Under the pieces are notes generated by a model. The model ran no database searches and had not been told where the DNA came from. It saw only the letters and a program-made list of their open reading frames with translations. Below, piece after piece: positions 8,702 through 17,761 of a stretch of DNA of 43,528 nucleotides. Position numbers and translations under genes: made by a program. Within the stretch, counting starts at the first letter, position 1; every line of letters starts with the position of its first letter. The stretch is from NCBI GenBank assembly GCA_946414435.1, contig CAMKOM010000026.1, forward strand, positions 1-43,528, read 5' to 3'. The DNA is from an uncultured Bacteroidota bacterium (GTDB taxonomy: Bacteria; Bacteroidota; Bacteroidia; Bacteroidales; SZUA-534).

Positions 8702-11017
8702 TTGTTTACCAAAACATTTTCAGCTAATTCACAAGTATTCGTGCAATACATAAAAAAAATAACGAAATTTGGTGGTCAAAAACACATCAAATTGTTATCT
8801 CACAAAATAACGGCTAAAATATTGACAATAATAGCTTTGCTGATATTGCCCATCAATCTTTTTGCGCAAGATGCTGATAGCCTTTTGCTAGTTGTGCGAA
8901 TTCTGCCTGACGGGGTCGAGAAAGTTAAGACTATTGACAATATGTGTCATATACACCCCAACATTGATACTGTGTCGAAATATGCACAAATAGAATTTGA
9001 TCTGGCCCAAAAATTAGGGCTGTATGATTATAAAGCTGCTGCACATGATAACCAAAGTTGGGCATGTCATGGTAAACGTGATTATGTGGGGGCTATGAAT
9101 CATCGCATGACGGCCATTCAGATTTGGGACTCGTTAGGTCGCGAAAGCGATTTGGCCTTCTCATGCATGAATTATGCCACAACACTCATGTCAATTAAGA
9201 GTTACATCCTGGCTGATGAGTACTATCAAAAAAGTTTTGAGATTTACTCACGCATTGGCGATTCAGCACGAATGGGGCAGGTGTGTCAATATTTAGGAAT
9301 TCTGAACATTGGCAATAAGGCCTATGACAACGCTGACGATTTCTATCAGCGGGCGTTAGATATCGATTTAAAAATCAATAATAAACGCGGGGTGGCATAT
9401 GATTATTCAGGGTTAGGGCAATCGTCACTCGAACGGTTCTATAATCACTATAATGATACGAATATCAATATTTTACATAAGTCAAAACGGCTGATGCTTA
9501 AGTCTTTTCATATTGCCGACAGCATCAGTGACATCAGTGGGCAACTATATTCGATTCCTAAGCTGAGCGAGATTTATATTTATGAGTCGAAACTTGATGT
9601 CAGCCGCAGTCGCCAATTGCTTGATTCGAGTCTGTATTTCTACAAGTTAGGCACTAAAATCAGCAACGATTACGGATACGATTTCGCATATGTCGATTTG
9701 CAGAATGCCTATATCAAATATCTGACACAGAAAAAATTATATGGCAAGGCGCAGGATGTGATTGACCAAACTATAAAAACAATACTGTCGCTTCCCGGTG
9801 GTGAAGATAGAATGACGTCGCTTTACCGGACATTGATTGACTATAACCTCGCCGTTGGCAACTATTATGAAGCTTTCCGATATTCTAATCTGCAATATTC
9901 TGATTTGCTGGCTGAAAATTCCAAAAACAATCAATACAAATTGACCCAAACGAAATTTGTAACCGAATATTCGGCCAAAATCAGAGAACGTATGATTGAA
10001 GAACGCGAACGCGAACTGACGCACAAAATAAAAGAGCAAAACCAGCGGCGTATCATTGTCGGGGCTTGGATTGCTTTGGTTTTAGTGTCAGTCTTGGCTG
10101 TGATGTTTTTTGTCAGCACAACCAAACGCAAGCGAATGAATGTAATGCTTGACGCTAAAAATCAGCAGCTTGCCAGTGCTCAGCAAAATCTGCTTCAGCA
10201 AAACAAATTGATTAACGAGGCTAACCGCAAAATTATTTCTGGAATACGTTATGCTCGTCATATTCAAGATGTTGCCATGCCAAATTCTGGTCTTATGAAC
10301 GATATTTTTGGCGAGTGTTTGGTGATTTTCCGTCCACGCGATATTGTAAGTGGCGACTTTTACTGGGCAACACAGATTGGCCGTTACAAGGCATTGGCTG
10401 TTGCCGACTGCACGGGGCATGGTGTTCCGGGCGCGCTGCTAAGCATTTTGGGTATATCGATGCTCAACGACCTTGTGGCAAGTTCGAACATGCACGCCCC
10501 CGAAGTGTCGCCTGCAAGGCTGCTCAACAGTTTGCGAACCAAAATGCGCGAATCGCTGCGCCAAAATGCCGACGACTACACAAATCAAGACGGAATGGAC
10601 ATCGCTCTGTGCATCTATGACACTCAGGCACAATGTCTTCAGTATGCTGGTGCGTTCAGGCCGTTGCTGCTTGTGCGCCGTGGCGAGCTGATTCAGTATG
10701 AAGCCGACCGAATGCCGATTGGCGCGCATATGAATGTCGATAAACCATTTACCAACAATATTATAGACATTGAAGACAACGACATAGTCTATCTGTATAC
10801 CGATGGAATCACCGACCAGTTCAATGCTGACGAAGACGCTTTGAAATTTACAGCGCCACGCCTTCGTGAGCTGATTATGGCAAACCATCATCTGCCTTTT
10901 ACTCAGCAGGGAATAGCTATCGAAACCGCTATTGACGAATGGCGAACATCGCCACAAACTGGAACAATGATACATCAGACCGACGATATGCTGCTTGTGG
11001 GTGTGAAATTCGGATAG
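8702..11017 (+). CDS. TPR-containing SpoIIE family (PP2C-like) protein phosphatase
   Basis: A signal peptide ends in NLFAQ, so most of the N-terminal half (about residues 55-430) lies in the periplasm, where it forms TPR-like helical repeats. A membrane helix (about 450-470) leads to a coiled-coil linker and a cytoplasmic SpoIIE phosphatase domain (about 530-771). That domain has the metal-binding motifs SGDFYW and ADCTGHGVPG and a late TDDMLLVGV. It would dephosphorylate Ser or Thr on a partner such as an anti-anti-sigma or SiaC-type protein in response to a periplasmic signal. The start is uncertain: TTG at 8702, GTG at 8741 or TTG at 8792. The last gives the most compact signal peptide. 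A weak promoter (TTTG 8649-8652, N20, TATGTTAT) fits the first. Numbering here follows the 8702 start (771 aa). Confidence 0.85.
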   Translation: MFTKTFSANSQVFVQYIKKITKFGGQKHIKLLSHKITAKILTIIALLILPINLFAQDADSLLLVVRILPDGVEKVKTIDNMCHIHPNIDTVSKYAQIEFDLAQKLGLYDYKAAAHDNQSWACHGKRDYVGAMNHRMTAIQIWDSLGRESDLAFSCMNYATTLMSIKSYILADEYYQKSFEIYSRIGDSARMGQVCQYLGILNIGNKAYDNADDFYQRALDIDLKINNKRGVAYDYSGLGQSSLERFYNHYNDTNINILHKSKRLMLKSFHIADSISDISGQLYSIPKLSEIYIYESKLDVSRSRQLLDSSLYFYKLGTKISNDYGYDFAYVDLQNAYIKYLTQKKLYGKAQDVIDQTIKTILSLPGGEDRMTSLYRTLIDYNLAVGNYYEAFRYSNLQYSDLLAENSKNNQYKLTQTKFVTEYSAKIRERMIEERERELTHKIKEQNQRRIIVGAWIALVLVSVLAVMFFVSTTKRKRMNVMLDAKNQQLASAQQNLLQQNKLINEANRKIISGIRYARHIQDVAMPNSGLMNDIFGECLVIFRPRDIVSGDFYWATQIGRYKALAVADCTGHGVPGALLSILGISMLNDLVASSNMHAPEVSPARLLNSLRTKMRESLRQNADDYTNQDGMDIALCIYDTQAQCLQYAGAFRPLLLVRRGELIQYEADRMPIGAHMNVDKPFTNNIIDIEDNDIVYLYTDGITDQFNADEDALKFTAPRLRELIMANHHLPFTQQGIAIETAIDEWRTSPQTGTMIHQTDDMLLVGVKFG

Positions 11018-11136
11018 TCTGGCGTCTATAACAATTGCCCGTTTATCGTTTTTTTAGCCCCCTCGACGGCATTTTTTCAAATATTGCGACATAATGCGTT
11101 TGCATTGCGATTCGTAATTTAATCTAATTAGGAAAT

Positions 11137-12549
11137 ATGAAACACATCTTGACAATGGGGCTTGCAGCGTTGCTTGTACAAGGCGTCTCGGCCCAAAACC
11201 CGATTATCCGCGACCAATTCTCGGCCGACCCGACGGCGCGCGTCTTCAACGGAAAGGTTTACCTTTTCCCGTCGCACGACATTTCGCCGCTTTCGGCCTA
11301 CGACTATCCGCGCAAAGACTGGTTCTGTATGAACGACTATCACGTCTTCTCGTCGGAAAACCTGACCGACTGGACTGACCACGGCGTGATTCTCGACCAA
11401 AAAAACGTGCCTTGGGGCAACCCGACGGCTTATAGTATGTGGGCGCCCGACTGCGTTCAGGGAAAGGACGGCAAGTACTACTTCTACTACCCCAACGCAT
11501 CGAAACAGGGCCGCGGATTCGGCATTGGCGTGGCTGTGGCCGACAAACCCGAAGGACCATACAAACCGTTTGAAAAGCCCATTGAAGGAGTCAACGGAAT
11601 CGACCCGTGCGTGCTTCAGGCAAGCGACGGCAACAACTACCTGTTCTGGGGTGCCGGCAATTGCGCCAAGCTGAAAGACAATATGGTAGAGTTGGCCGAC
11701 GACAATCCAAAAGACACCGTAAAATGGGGACCACGCGAGTTTGTTATGACAGGCGTGAACTGCCTGAAAGGTCTGCCATCGCGCCAAGCGGAAGGCCCGT
11801 TCGCGTTTGAGTACAACGGCAACTACTATCTGACCTACCCGTACGTTGTGAAAGACCGCGAAGCACTCGGCTACGCAATGAGCAAGAACCCAATGGGCCC
11901 CTACGAGTACAAAGGCCTGATTATGGAAGAGCGCGACGACTGCTGGACCAACCACCACTCAATTGTCAACTTCAAAGGCCAATGGTACTTGTTCTATCAC
12001 TACAACTATTATTCGCCCAACTTCGACAAAAACCGCTCGGCCTGCATCGAGAAACTGGAATTCAACCCCGACGGCACCATTAAGCCCGTTACAATGACGC
12101 TGCGCGGCGTGGGCATTACCAAGGCAACCGACAAGATTCAGATTGACCGCTACAGCAAAATCAGTGACGGCGTGAAAGTGGATTTTGTGTATGCCAACGA
12201 CCCCGACACCACCAAACGTTTTGAAGGCTGGGAAGCCATTTTCAGCAAGAAGGGCGACTGGGTTGAGTATGACGACGTTGATTTCGGGCAGAACGACAAC
12301 CTGGCAAGTTTTGCCATAAAAGCCAAATTCAATACCGCAAAGAAAACCATCGTCCGCGTGCACGTCGATAGCCAAACAGGTCCTGTTGTGGGTGAGTTCT
12401 CGACGGTGAAATTCCCTGTCGGAATCGAGACAAGCGGCTCGTTAAAGATTACTGGCACAAAGACGAAGAATCCGAAAGGCGTTCACAATGTGTTTGTGGA
12501 ACTGGTTGAAGGTGAAGACGTTGCCATCGACTGGATTAGTTTTGAGTAG
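11137..12549 (+). CDS. GH43 family arabinofuranosidase/xylosidase with a C-terminal CBM6-like domain
   Basis: A 470-aa secreted enzyme. The signal peptide (1-19) ends in VSAQ. The five-bladed propeller of GH43 (about 25-325) shows the three expected acidic residues: D31 in SADPTA (base), D156 in GIDPCV (pKa modulator) and E219 in AEGPFAF (acid). A beta-sandwich like CBM6 follows (about 335-470, with GDWVEYDDVDFG and VAIDWISFE). GH43 enzymes of this type remove arabinose or xylose from plant polysaccharides; the exact linkage cannot be read from the sequence. The next gene is a beta-L-arabinofuranosidase, which favours an arabinose-containing substrate. A terminator separates the two, and no SusC/SusD pair or regulator is nearby. 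Confidence 0.88.
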   Translation: MKHILTMGLAALLVQGVSAQNPIIRDQFSADPTARVFNGKVYLFPSHDISPLSAYDYPRKDWFCMNDYHVFSSENLTDWTDHGVILDQKNVPWGNPTAYSMWAPDCVQGKDGKYYFYYPNASKQGRGFGIGVAVADKPEGPYKPFEKPIEGVNGIDPCVLQASDGNNYLFWGAGNCAKLKDNMVELADDNPKDTVKWGPREFVMTGVNCLKGLPSRQAEGPFAFEYNGNYYLTYPYVVKDREALGYAMSKNPMGPYEYKGLIMEERDDCWTNHHSIVNFKGQWYLFYHYNYYSPNFDKNRSACIEKLEFNPDGTIKPVTMTLRGVGITKATDKIQIDRYSKISDGVKVDFVYANDPDTTKRFEGWEAIFSKKGDWVEYDDVDFGQNDNLASFAIKAKFNTAKKTIVRVHVDSQTGPVVGEFSTVKFPVGIETSGSLKITGTKTKNPKGVHNVFVELVEGEDVAIDWISFE

Positions 12550-12570
12550 AACCACATTTGTAATAACCGG

Positions 12571-12604
12571 AAAGCGGGGTTGCTTGGGCAGTCCCGCTTT
12601 TTTT
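12571..12604 (+). terminator. Rho-independent terminator after the GH43 gene
   Basis: A perfect 8-bp stem (12571-12578 with 12593-12600, AAAGCGGG/CCCGCTTT) with a 14-base loop runs into seven T. It lies 22 bases after the GH43 stop, so the following hydrolase gene probably has its own promoter. Confidence 0.8.
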
Positions 12605-12744
12605 ATGCACCGCACAATATTTCAGCACCATCGAATAAAATATTCATATATTTATAGCAACGAAAAAAACGTTTCGCTAAAGCGATATTTAATTTAATAT
12701 CAATATTTTAAGAATAGTAAAAATTACTTTTAAAACTTCATTCT

Positions 12745-15129
12745 ATGAAAGCCTTCACATTCGCAGCAGCCGTAAGTGCCTTATTGCTTGTGGGTTGCAA
12801 CTCAAATCAGACAAAAACAACTCTGCCTGCCAACGAATTCGCCTTGAGCGATGTGCAACTGCTCGACGGGCCGCTGAAAGACGCCCGCGACCTTAATATC
12901 AAGGTGCTGCTCGATTACGATGTTGACCGACTGCTGGCGCCGTTCCGCAAGGAAGCCGGGCTTGAGCCGAAGGCCGAGTCGTTCCCGTGCTGGATTGGTC
13001 TCGACGGCCACGTTGGCGGCCACTATCTGTCGGCAATGGCAATCAACTACGCTGCCACCGGCAATGCCGAATGCAAAAAGCGGATGGAATATATGCTTTC
13101 GGAACTCAAAGAGTGTCAGGAAGCTGGCGCGAAGAACAACCCCGAATGGGGCGTCGGTTACCTTGGCGGGATGCCCGAGAGTGCAAAGGTCTGGACGGCA
13201 TTCAAAAAAGGTGATTTTGGGCCGTACTGGGGCGCTTGGGCACCGTTCTACAACATTCACAAAATGTTTGCCGGCTTGCGCGATGCCTGGAACTACTGCG
13301 GCAACACCGATGCCCGCGATATGTTCCTGAAATACTGCGACTGGTGCGTCAACCTTTGCGCCGACCTGACCGACGAGCAGATGGAACAGATGATGGGCAA
13401 CGAGTACGGCGGTATGAACGAAGTGCTGGCCGATGCCTACGAGCTGACCGGCGATGCCAAATATCTGGATTGCGCAAAACGCTTCTCGCACAAGATGATA
13501 CTGAATCCGCTGGTTGCCGGCGAAGACAAACTCGACAATCTGCACGCAAACACTCAAGTGCCGAAAGTGATTGGTTTTGAGCGCATTGCACAACTTTCAG
13601 GCGATGCTGACTATCAAAAGGCTTCGGAATTCTTCTGGCAGACAGTGGTTTACAACCGCTCGCTAGCTTTTGGCGGCCACGGACGGCGCGAGCACTTCCC
13701 GTCGAAGGAAGCCTGCAACGACTTTGTGAACGATATTGACGGCCCCGAGTCGTGCAACTCGTATAATATGCTGAAACTCACCGAAGATTTGTTCACAGTT
13801 GAGCCGCAGGCAAAATATGCCGACTACTACGAGCGAACAATGTTCAACCACATTCTGTCGACTCAGCACCCCGAACACGGTGGTTATGTGTACTTTACAT
13901 CGGCTCGTCCGCGCCACTACCGCGTTTACTCGGCGCCCAATATGGCAATGTGGTGCTGCGTGGGTACGGGAATGGAAAATCACGGAAAGTACAACCAATT
14001 CATTTATACAAAGAACGATAACAAGCTGTATGTCAACTTGTTTGTGGCTTCTGAACTGAATTGGAAAGAGCGCGGAATCAAACTTCGTCAAGAGACTGAT
14101 TTCCCTTACGGCGAGCAATCGAAAATCATTGTAACCGACTGCAAATCAGCATTCGACCTTATGCTGCGCTACCCCGAGTGGGTTGCCAAAGGCGAGTTCA
14201 AGGTGAGCCTGAACGGACAGCCGGTTGAAATCAATGCCGAGCCATCATCGTACGTGAGCATTAAGGGGTTGAAAAAAGGTGATATTCTGGAAGTTGCGTT
14301 CCCAATGCACACCCACATTGAGCGTATGCCGAACGTGCCGCAGTATGTTGCGATTATGCACGGCCCGATTCTTTTGGGTATGAAAACCGGCACCGAAGAT
14401 TTGGCCGGCCTGATTGCCGACGACGGCCGCTGGGGACAGTACGCAAGCGGTTCTCTGCAGCCGATTGACAAGGCGCCAATAATCATCGATGACGACATTG
14501 AGAACATCGGCAACAAGCTGCAACCCATTGAAGGCAAGCCACTTCACTTCAAGTTGAACGCTCGTATGGAAAACCCTATTGAAGGTGAGCTTGAACCATT
14601 CTTCGGAATCCACGATTCGCGCTATATGATTTATTGGCTGGCACTTAGCACAAACGGTTACAAATCGTACATCGACTCGCTGGCCAACATCGAAAAAGAA
14701 AAAATCAAACTGAAACAACGTTCAACCGACTTTGTGGCGCCCGGCGAGCAGCAGCCCGAGACCGACCACGCAATGCAGGCCGAGAAATCGCACACTGGCA
14801 ACACGCAGAACGTCTTCTTCCGCACCGCAAGCAACGGCGGATTCTTCAGCTATGATATGGCCACCCAATCGCGCACCGACCTGTCGCTCTACGTGAAATA
14901 TTGGGGCGTGAACGACTGGGGCAACAAGGTTTTCGACATCTACATCGACGACGAGAAACTGACCACAGTGAACAACATAAAACGTTGGAACACATCGCAG
15001 TTCAAGACCGAAGAGTACCCCATCCCCGCTTCGATGCTGAAGGGCAAAAAGAGCGTTCGCGTGAAATTCCAAACCAATCAGGGCACTGAAATTGGCGGAA
15101 TTTACGAGGTGCGGTTGGTGAAGAAATAA
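12745..15129 (+). CDS. Beta-L-arabinofuranosidase, GH127/GH146 (DUF1680) lipoprotein
   Basis: A 794-aa enzyme with a lipoprotein signal (LLLVGC, Cys 18), so it is anchored in a membrane. The catalytic (alpha/alpha)6 barrel spans about 30-420. It contains DGHVGGHYLSA, NEYGGMNEVL and the Zn/cysteine site known from HypBA1: E335 and C337 in ESC, and C404-C405 in CCVGTG, one of the cysteines being the proposed nucleophile. Beta domains follow (about 420-795). The length is well above that of HypBA1 (658 aa) and closer to GH146 enzymes of Bacteroides arabinan loci, so GH146 is the better guess. It would release beta-linked L-arabinofuranose from arabinan or glycoprotein side chains. A -7-like TACTTTTA at 12725-12732 may drive it. 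Confidence 0.88.
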   Translation: MKAFTFAAAVSALLLVGCNSNQTKTTLPANEFALSDVQLLDGPLKDARDLNIKVLLDYDVDRLLAPFRKEAGLEPKAESFPCWIGLDGHVGGHYLSAMAINYAATGNAECKKRMEYMLSELKECQEAGAKNNPEWGVGYLGGMPESAKVWTAFKKGDFGPYWGAWAPFYNIHKMFAGLRDAWNYCGNTDARDMFLKYCDWCVNLCADLTDEQMEQMMGNEYGGMNEVLADAYELTGDAKYLDCAKRFSHKMILNPLVAGEDKLDNLHANTQVPKVIGFERIAQLSGDADYQKASEFFWQTVVYNRSLAFGGHGRREHFPSKEACNDFVNDIDGPESCNSYNMLKLTEDLFTVEPQAKYADYYERTMFNHILSTQHPEHGGYVYFTSARPRHYRVYSAPNMAMWCCVGTGMENHGKYNQFIYTKNDNKLYVNLFVASELNWKERGIKLRQETDFPYGEQSKIIVTDCKSAFDLMLRYPEWVAKGEFKVSLNGQPVEINAEPSSYVSIKGLKKGDILEVAFPMHTHIERMPNVPQYVAIMHGPILLGMKTGTEDLAGLIADDGRWGQYASGSLQPIDKAPIIIDDDIENIGNKLQPIEGKPLHFKLNARMENPIEGELEPFFGIHDSRYMIYWLALSTNGYKSYIDSLANIEKEKIKLKQRSTDFVAPGEQQPETDHAMQAEKSHTGNTQNVFFRTASNGGFFSYDMATQSRTDLSLYVKYWGVNDWGNKVFDIYIDDEKLTTVNNIKRWNTSQFKTEEYPIPASMLKGKKSVRVKFQTNQGTEIGGIYEVRLVKK

Positions 15130-15164
15130 ATGCCTGCATCAAAAAACGGTTGAAACTTATAACT

Positions 15165-15196
15165 AACTCATCAGCAATTGCTGGTGAGTTTTTTTT
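15165..15196 (+). terminator. Rho-independent terminator after the GH127/GH146 gene
   Basis: An 11-bp stem (15165-15175 with 15180-15190, one G-U pair) closes a 4-base AATT loop and runs into eight T. It sits 35 bases after the hydrolase stop and just before the 3' end of the convergent permease gene. Confidence 0.85.
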
Positions 15197-15200
15197 CTCT

Positions 15201-16445
15201 TTAATTAAACTTCACCGCCTTGGCCGGGCTAATGTGTGACACCAACAACGATGGTAGCAACATCACAATCAACGTTGATATGAGAGTGCCAATGTTGAGA
15301 ACAACCACATGCAGCCATTTCAAATTGATGGGTACGGTATTCATGTAGTACGACGCCTCATCAAGTGGAACAATGGAAAAATGTTGCTGCAAAAGGCAGA
15401 GGCTTATGCCGATGACATTTCCCCAAGCCAGTCCTTTGACAATTAAGAAGAACGATTGGATTAGAAAAATCTTTTGTATGTTCCAATTGCTATAGCCTAA
15501 TGCCTTGAGCAGGCCAATCATGCTGGTTTTTTCAAGAATTAGAATCAGCAAGCCCGAAATCATATTGAATCCGGCCACAACAAGCATTAATGCCAGAATT
15601 ACCCACACATTCATATCCTGCAGGTTAAGCCAATCAAAAATCTGAGGATAACGTTCTTTAATATTGGTGACTTTAAGGCTTGAACCACCTTTCATAAAGT
15701 TGTTACCGGCAATAAAGAATATACTGTCGGACAATTCCTCGAGTCGGTCGAAATCATCAATCATAATCTCAAAACCACTCACTTGCGTCGAATCCCAATT
15801 GTTCACTTTCTGCAGATGACGCATATCGACAAGGGCGTAAACGCGGTCGAAGTCCTCAATGCTCGTCTTGTAAAGGCCGCTCACGATGAACGGACGCACA
15901 CGTGGCGGGTCCTGCACAAAATATACCGACAACTTGTCGCCGACATTAAGGTGCAGCAGATTAGCCATGTAGCTTGATATAAAAATACGGTTCGATTTCA
16001 CCGAATCGATGATTGGAAAAGTGTCGCCGGCAACCAAATAACTGTGCAGAAATGACCAGTCGTAACTTTGGTCAACACCCTTGAGCACTACCGCCTGAAT
16101 GTCGTCATTTGTTTTTATTATTCCCGATTTAACAATATATGGCTGAAAATGAGTCACCCCGTCGAGTGTCGCTATTTTATTGAGCGGAACTTCCTGAATG
16201 CTGATAGGTTGAGTCTCAAACGAGTTGTTGGCGTCGAAATTCGAAATCGTCACATCAGCGCTGAACCCTGTCACCTTGCTACTCACAACATCGCGAAAGC
16301 CTGTGACAATGGCCATGCTTAAAATCATAACGGCCAACCCCAAAGCAATGCCGGCAACAGAAATGCCAACTATCGGGCCGGTGAACGACTTTCCGTTTTT
16401 GCGGCTGAAAGTGATGCGGTTCGCTATAAAAAACTCGGTTTTCAA
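15201..16445 (-). CDS. LolC/LolE-type FtsX-like ABC transporter permease
   Basis: A membrane protein of 414 aa from the chosen start. It has one N-terminal helix (about 20-45, after FIANRITFSRKNGKS), a large periplasmic MacB-like core domain (about 50-260) and three C-terminal helices (about 275-300, 318-342, 370-395). This is the topology of LolC/LolE, which extract lipoproteins from the inner membrane for transfer to the outer membrane. The ATPase and carrier genes are not in the window. The reading frame is open back to 16484, but a perfect -7 element at 16462-16469 lies inside that extension. The TTG at 16445 is therefore the likely start; it gives MKTEFFIANRIT, typical of the family. Confidence 0.85.
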   Translation of the reverse strand: MKTEFFIANRITFSRKNGKSFTGPIVGISVAGIALGLAVMILSMAIVTGFRDVVSSKVTGFSADVTISNFDANNSFETQPISIQEVPLNKIATLDGVTHFQPYIVKSGIIKTNDDIQAVVLKGVDQSYDWSFLHSYLVAGDTFPIIDSVKSNRIFISSYMANLLHLNVGDKLSVYFVQDPPRVRPFIVSGLYKTSIEDFDRVYALVDMRHLQKVNNWDSTQVSGFEIMIDDFDRLEELSDSIFFIAGNNFMKGGSSLKVTNIKERYPQIFDWLNLQDMNVWVILALMLVVAGFNMISGLLILILEKTSMIGLLKALGYSNWNIQKIFLIQSFFLIVKGLAWGNVIGISLCLLQQHFSIVPLDEASYYMNTVPINLKWLHVVVLNIGTLISTLIVMLLPSLLVSHISPAKAVKFN

Positions 16446-16461
16446 AATTGTATGTTTTCCG

Positions 16462-16469
16462 CAAAAGTA
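16462..16469 (-). promoter_or_regulatory. -7 element of the LolC/E-like gene
   Basis: The - strand reads TACTTTTG, a perfect TAnnTTTG. It lies 17 bases upstream of the TTG start at 16445. The -33 region has no good match. It is back to back with the + strand -7 element at 16493-16500. Confidence 0.5.
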
Positions 16470-16492
16470 GTCGAAAACGAACACGAAATGGT

Positions 16493-16500
16493 TATGTTTG
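16493..16500 (+). promoter_or_regulatory. -7 element of the NamZ-like gene
   Basis: TATGTTTG is a perfect TAnnTTTG, 20 bases before the ATG at 16521. Its distance from the opposing -7 element is 23 bases, so the two promoters share their upstream DNA. Confidence 0.5.
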
Positions 16501-16520
16501 TAGTGACAAATGTTTTTTGA

Positions 16521-17684
16521 ATGAAATTCAGGTTTGCAATATTGTTTTTTCTTGCCACAATAGCCTTAGGGGCGCACTCGCAGGTGATTGTCGGCACGCA
16601 GCAGACAGCTGATTATCTGCTATTTATCACAGGTAAGCGCATAGCTGTTGTTGCCAACCAGACATCAGTGATTGACACCACCCACCTGGTTGACAGTCTG
16701 TTGCGGCTCGGCATCGATATTCGCCGTGTCTTCGGTCCCGAACACGGTTTTCGCGGTCAAGCCGATGCAGGTGAGCATTTGTCCAATAACACCGATGTCC
16801 GTACAGGCCTGCCCGTGGTTTCGCTCTACGGCAAGCATCGCAAGCCCACTGTGGCGGATATGGACAGTTTAGACCTTGTCGTATTTGATATTCAAGATGT
16901 TGGCGTGCGCTTCTACACTTACATTTCAACGCTGCACTACGTGATGGAAGCCTGCGCCGAAAACAATGTGCCGCTGCTGGTGCTCGACCGCCCCAATCCC
17001 AACGGCTTCTATGTTGACGGCCCTGTGCTCGACACCGCCCGAGTGCGCTCATTCGTGGGTATGCACCCCGTGCCGCTCGTCCACGGAATGACTGTTGGCG
17101 AGTACGCAATGATGATTAATGGTGAGCATTGGCTGAAAAATGGCGAAGTGTGCCAACTGATGGTTGTGCCGTGTCGAAACTACACTCACTGCACTCATTA
17201 TCAACTGCCTATAAAGCCTTCACCCAATCTGCCAACCTACCGTTCGGTGCTGCTATATCCTTCGTTGGGTCTGTTTGAAGGCACTTTTATGAGCGTGGCC
17301 CGCGGAACCGATTTTCCGTTTGAAGCCATTGGCCACCCCGACTACAATGTGGCGCCGTTCCGTTTTACGCCACGCAGTGTAGAAGGTGCAAAATATCCGC
17401 CATTCAAAGATGTGCAGTGCCGCGGTTACGACCTGCGCCAAATAAGCACTGACTCGCTCGAAGCCGATGCCCGCATCAATCTTAAATGGCTTATTGATAG
17501 CTACGAATATTTTCTGTCGAAATCCGATTTCTTCAATTCATTCCTCGACAAACTTGCCGGCCCCGAACTTCGCAAGCAGATTGAAAAGGGAATGACCGAA
17601 GCCGATATCCGCCAATCGTGGCAAGAAGGGCTGCGTGATTTTCAGCAGATTCGGAAGAAATATCTGCTATACGAGGATTTTTGA
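16521..17684 (+). CDS. namZ: NamZ-type exo-beta-N-acetylmuramidase (DUF1343, GH171)
   Basis: A 387-aa secreted protein with signal peptide 1-20 (ALGAHSQ). The DUF1343 features are clear: VVANQTS near residue 50, FGPEHGFRGQADAGE near 73-87 with the conserved acidic residue of PEHG, VVFDIQDVGVRFYTY, LDRPNPNG and HPVPLVHGMTVGEYA. Characterised members (NamZ of Bacillus and Tannerella) release terminal MurNAc from peptidoglycan glycans. In the periplasm it would help recycle cell-wall sugars. It is transcribed away from the LolC/E-like permease from a compact divergent promoter region. The stop is followed by a hairpin that mainly serves the convergent gene. Confidence 0.88.
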   Translation: MKFRFAILFFLATIALGAHSQVIVGTQQTADYLLFITGKRIAVVANQTSVIDTTHLVDSLLRLGIDIRRVFGPEHGFRGQADAGEHLSNNTDVRTGLPVVSLYGKHRKPTVADMDSLDLVVFDIQDVGVRFYTYISTLHYVMEACAENNVPLLVLDRPNPNGFYVDGPVLDTARVRSFVGMHPVPLVHGMTVGEYAMMINGEHWLKNGEVCQLMVVPCRNYTHCTHYQLPIKPSPNLPTYRSVLLYPSLGLFEGTFMSVARGTDFPFEAIGHPDYNVAPFRFTPRSVEGAKYPPFKDVQCRGYDLRQISTDSLEADARINLKWLIDSYEYFLSKSDFFNSFLDKLAGPELRKQIEKGMTEADIRQSWQEGLRDFQQIRKKYLLYEDF

Positions 17685-17696
17685 ATCGATGTGTAT

Positions 17697-17742
17697 AAAA
17701 AAAACTCAGCCAAAACCGAAGTGTTTGTCGGTTTTGGCTGAG
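17697..17742 (-). terminator. Terminator of the 17762-18550 gene, possibly bidirectional
   Basis: A perfect 15-bp stem (17705-17719 with 17728-17742) surrounds an 8-base loop. On the - strand it runs into eight T (A-run at 17697-17704), so it ends the cluster on the right. On the + strand only a weak T-rich tail follows, but the long stem may also stop transcription from the NamZ-like gene. Confidence 0.85.
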
Positions 17743-17761
17743 AAACTTATTACAATTACAA

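Noticed and set aside
11128-11958. A long - strand frame opposite the GH43 gene
   Set aside because: It mirrors the codons of a clear GH43 enzyme with catalytic residues in place; long antisense frames arise from the codon bias of the real gene.
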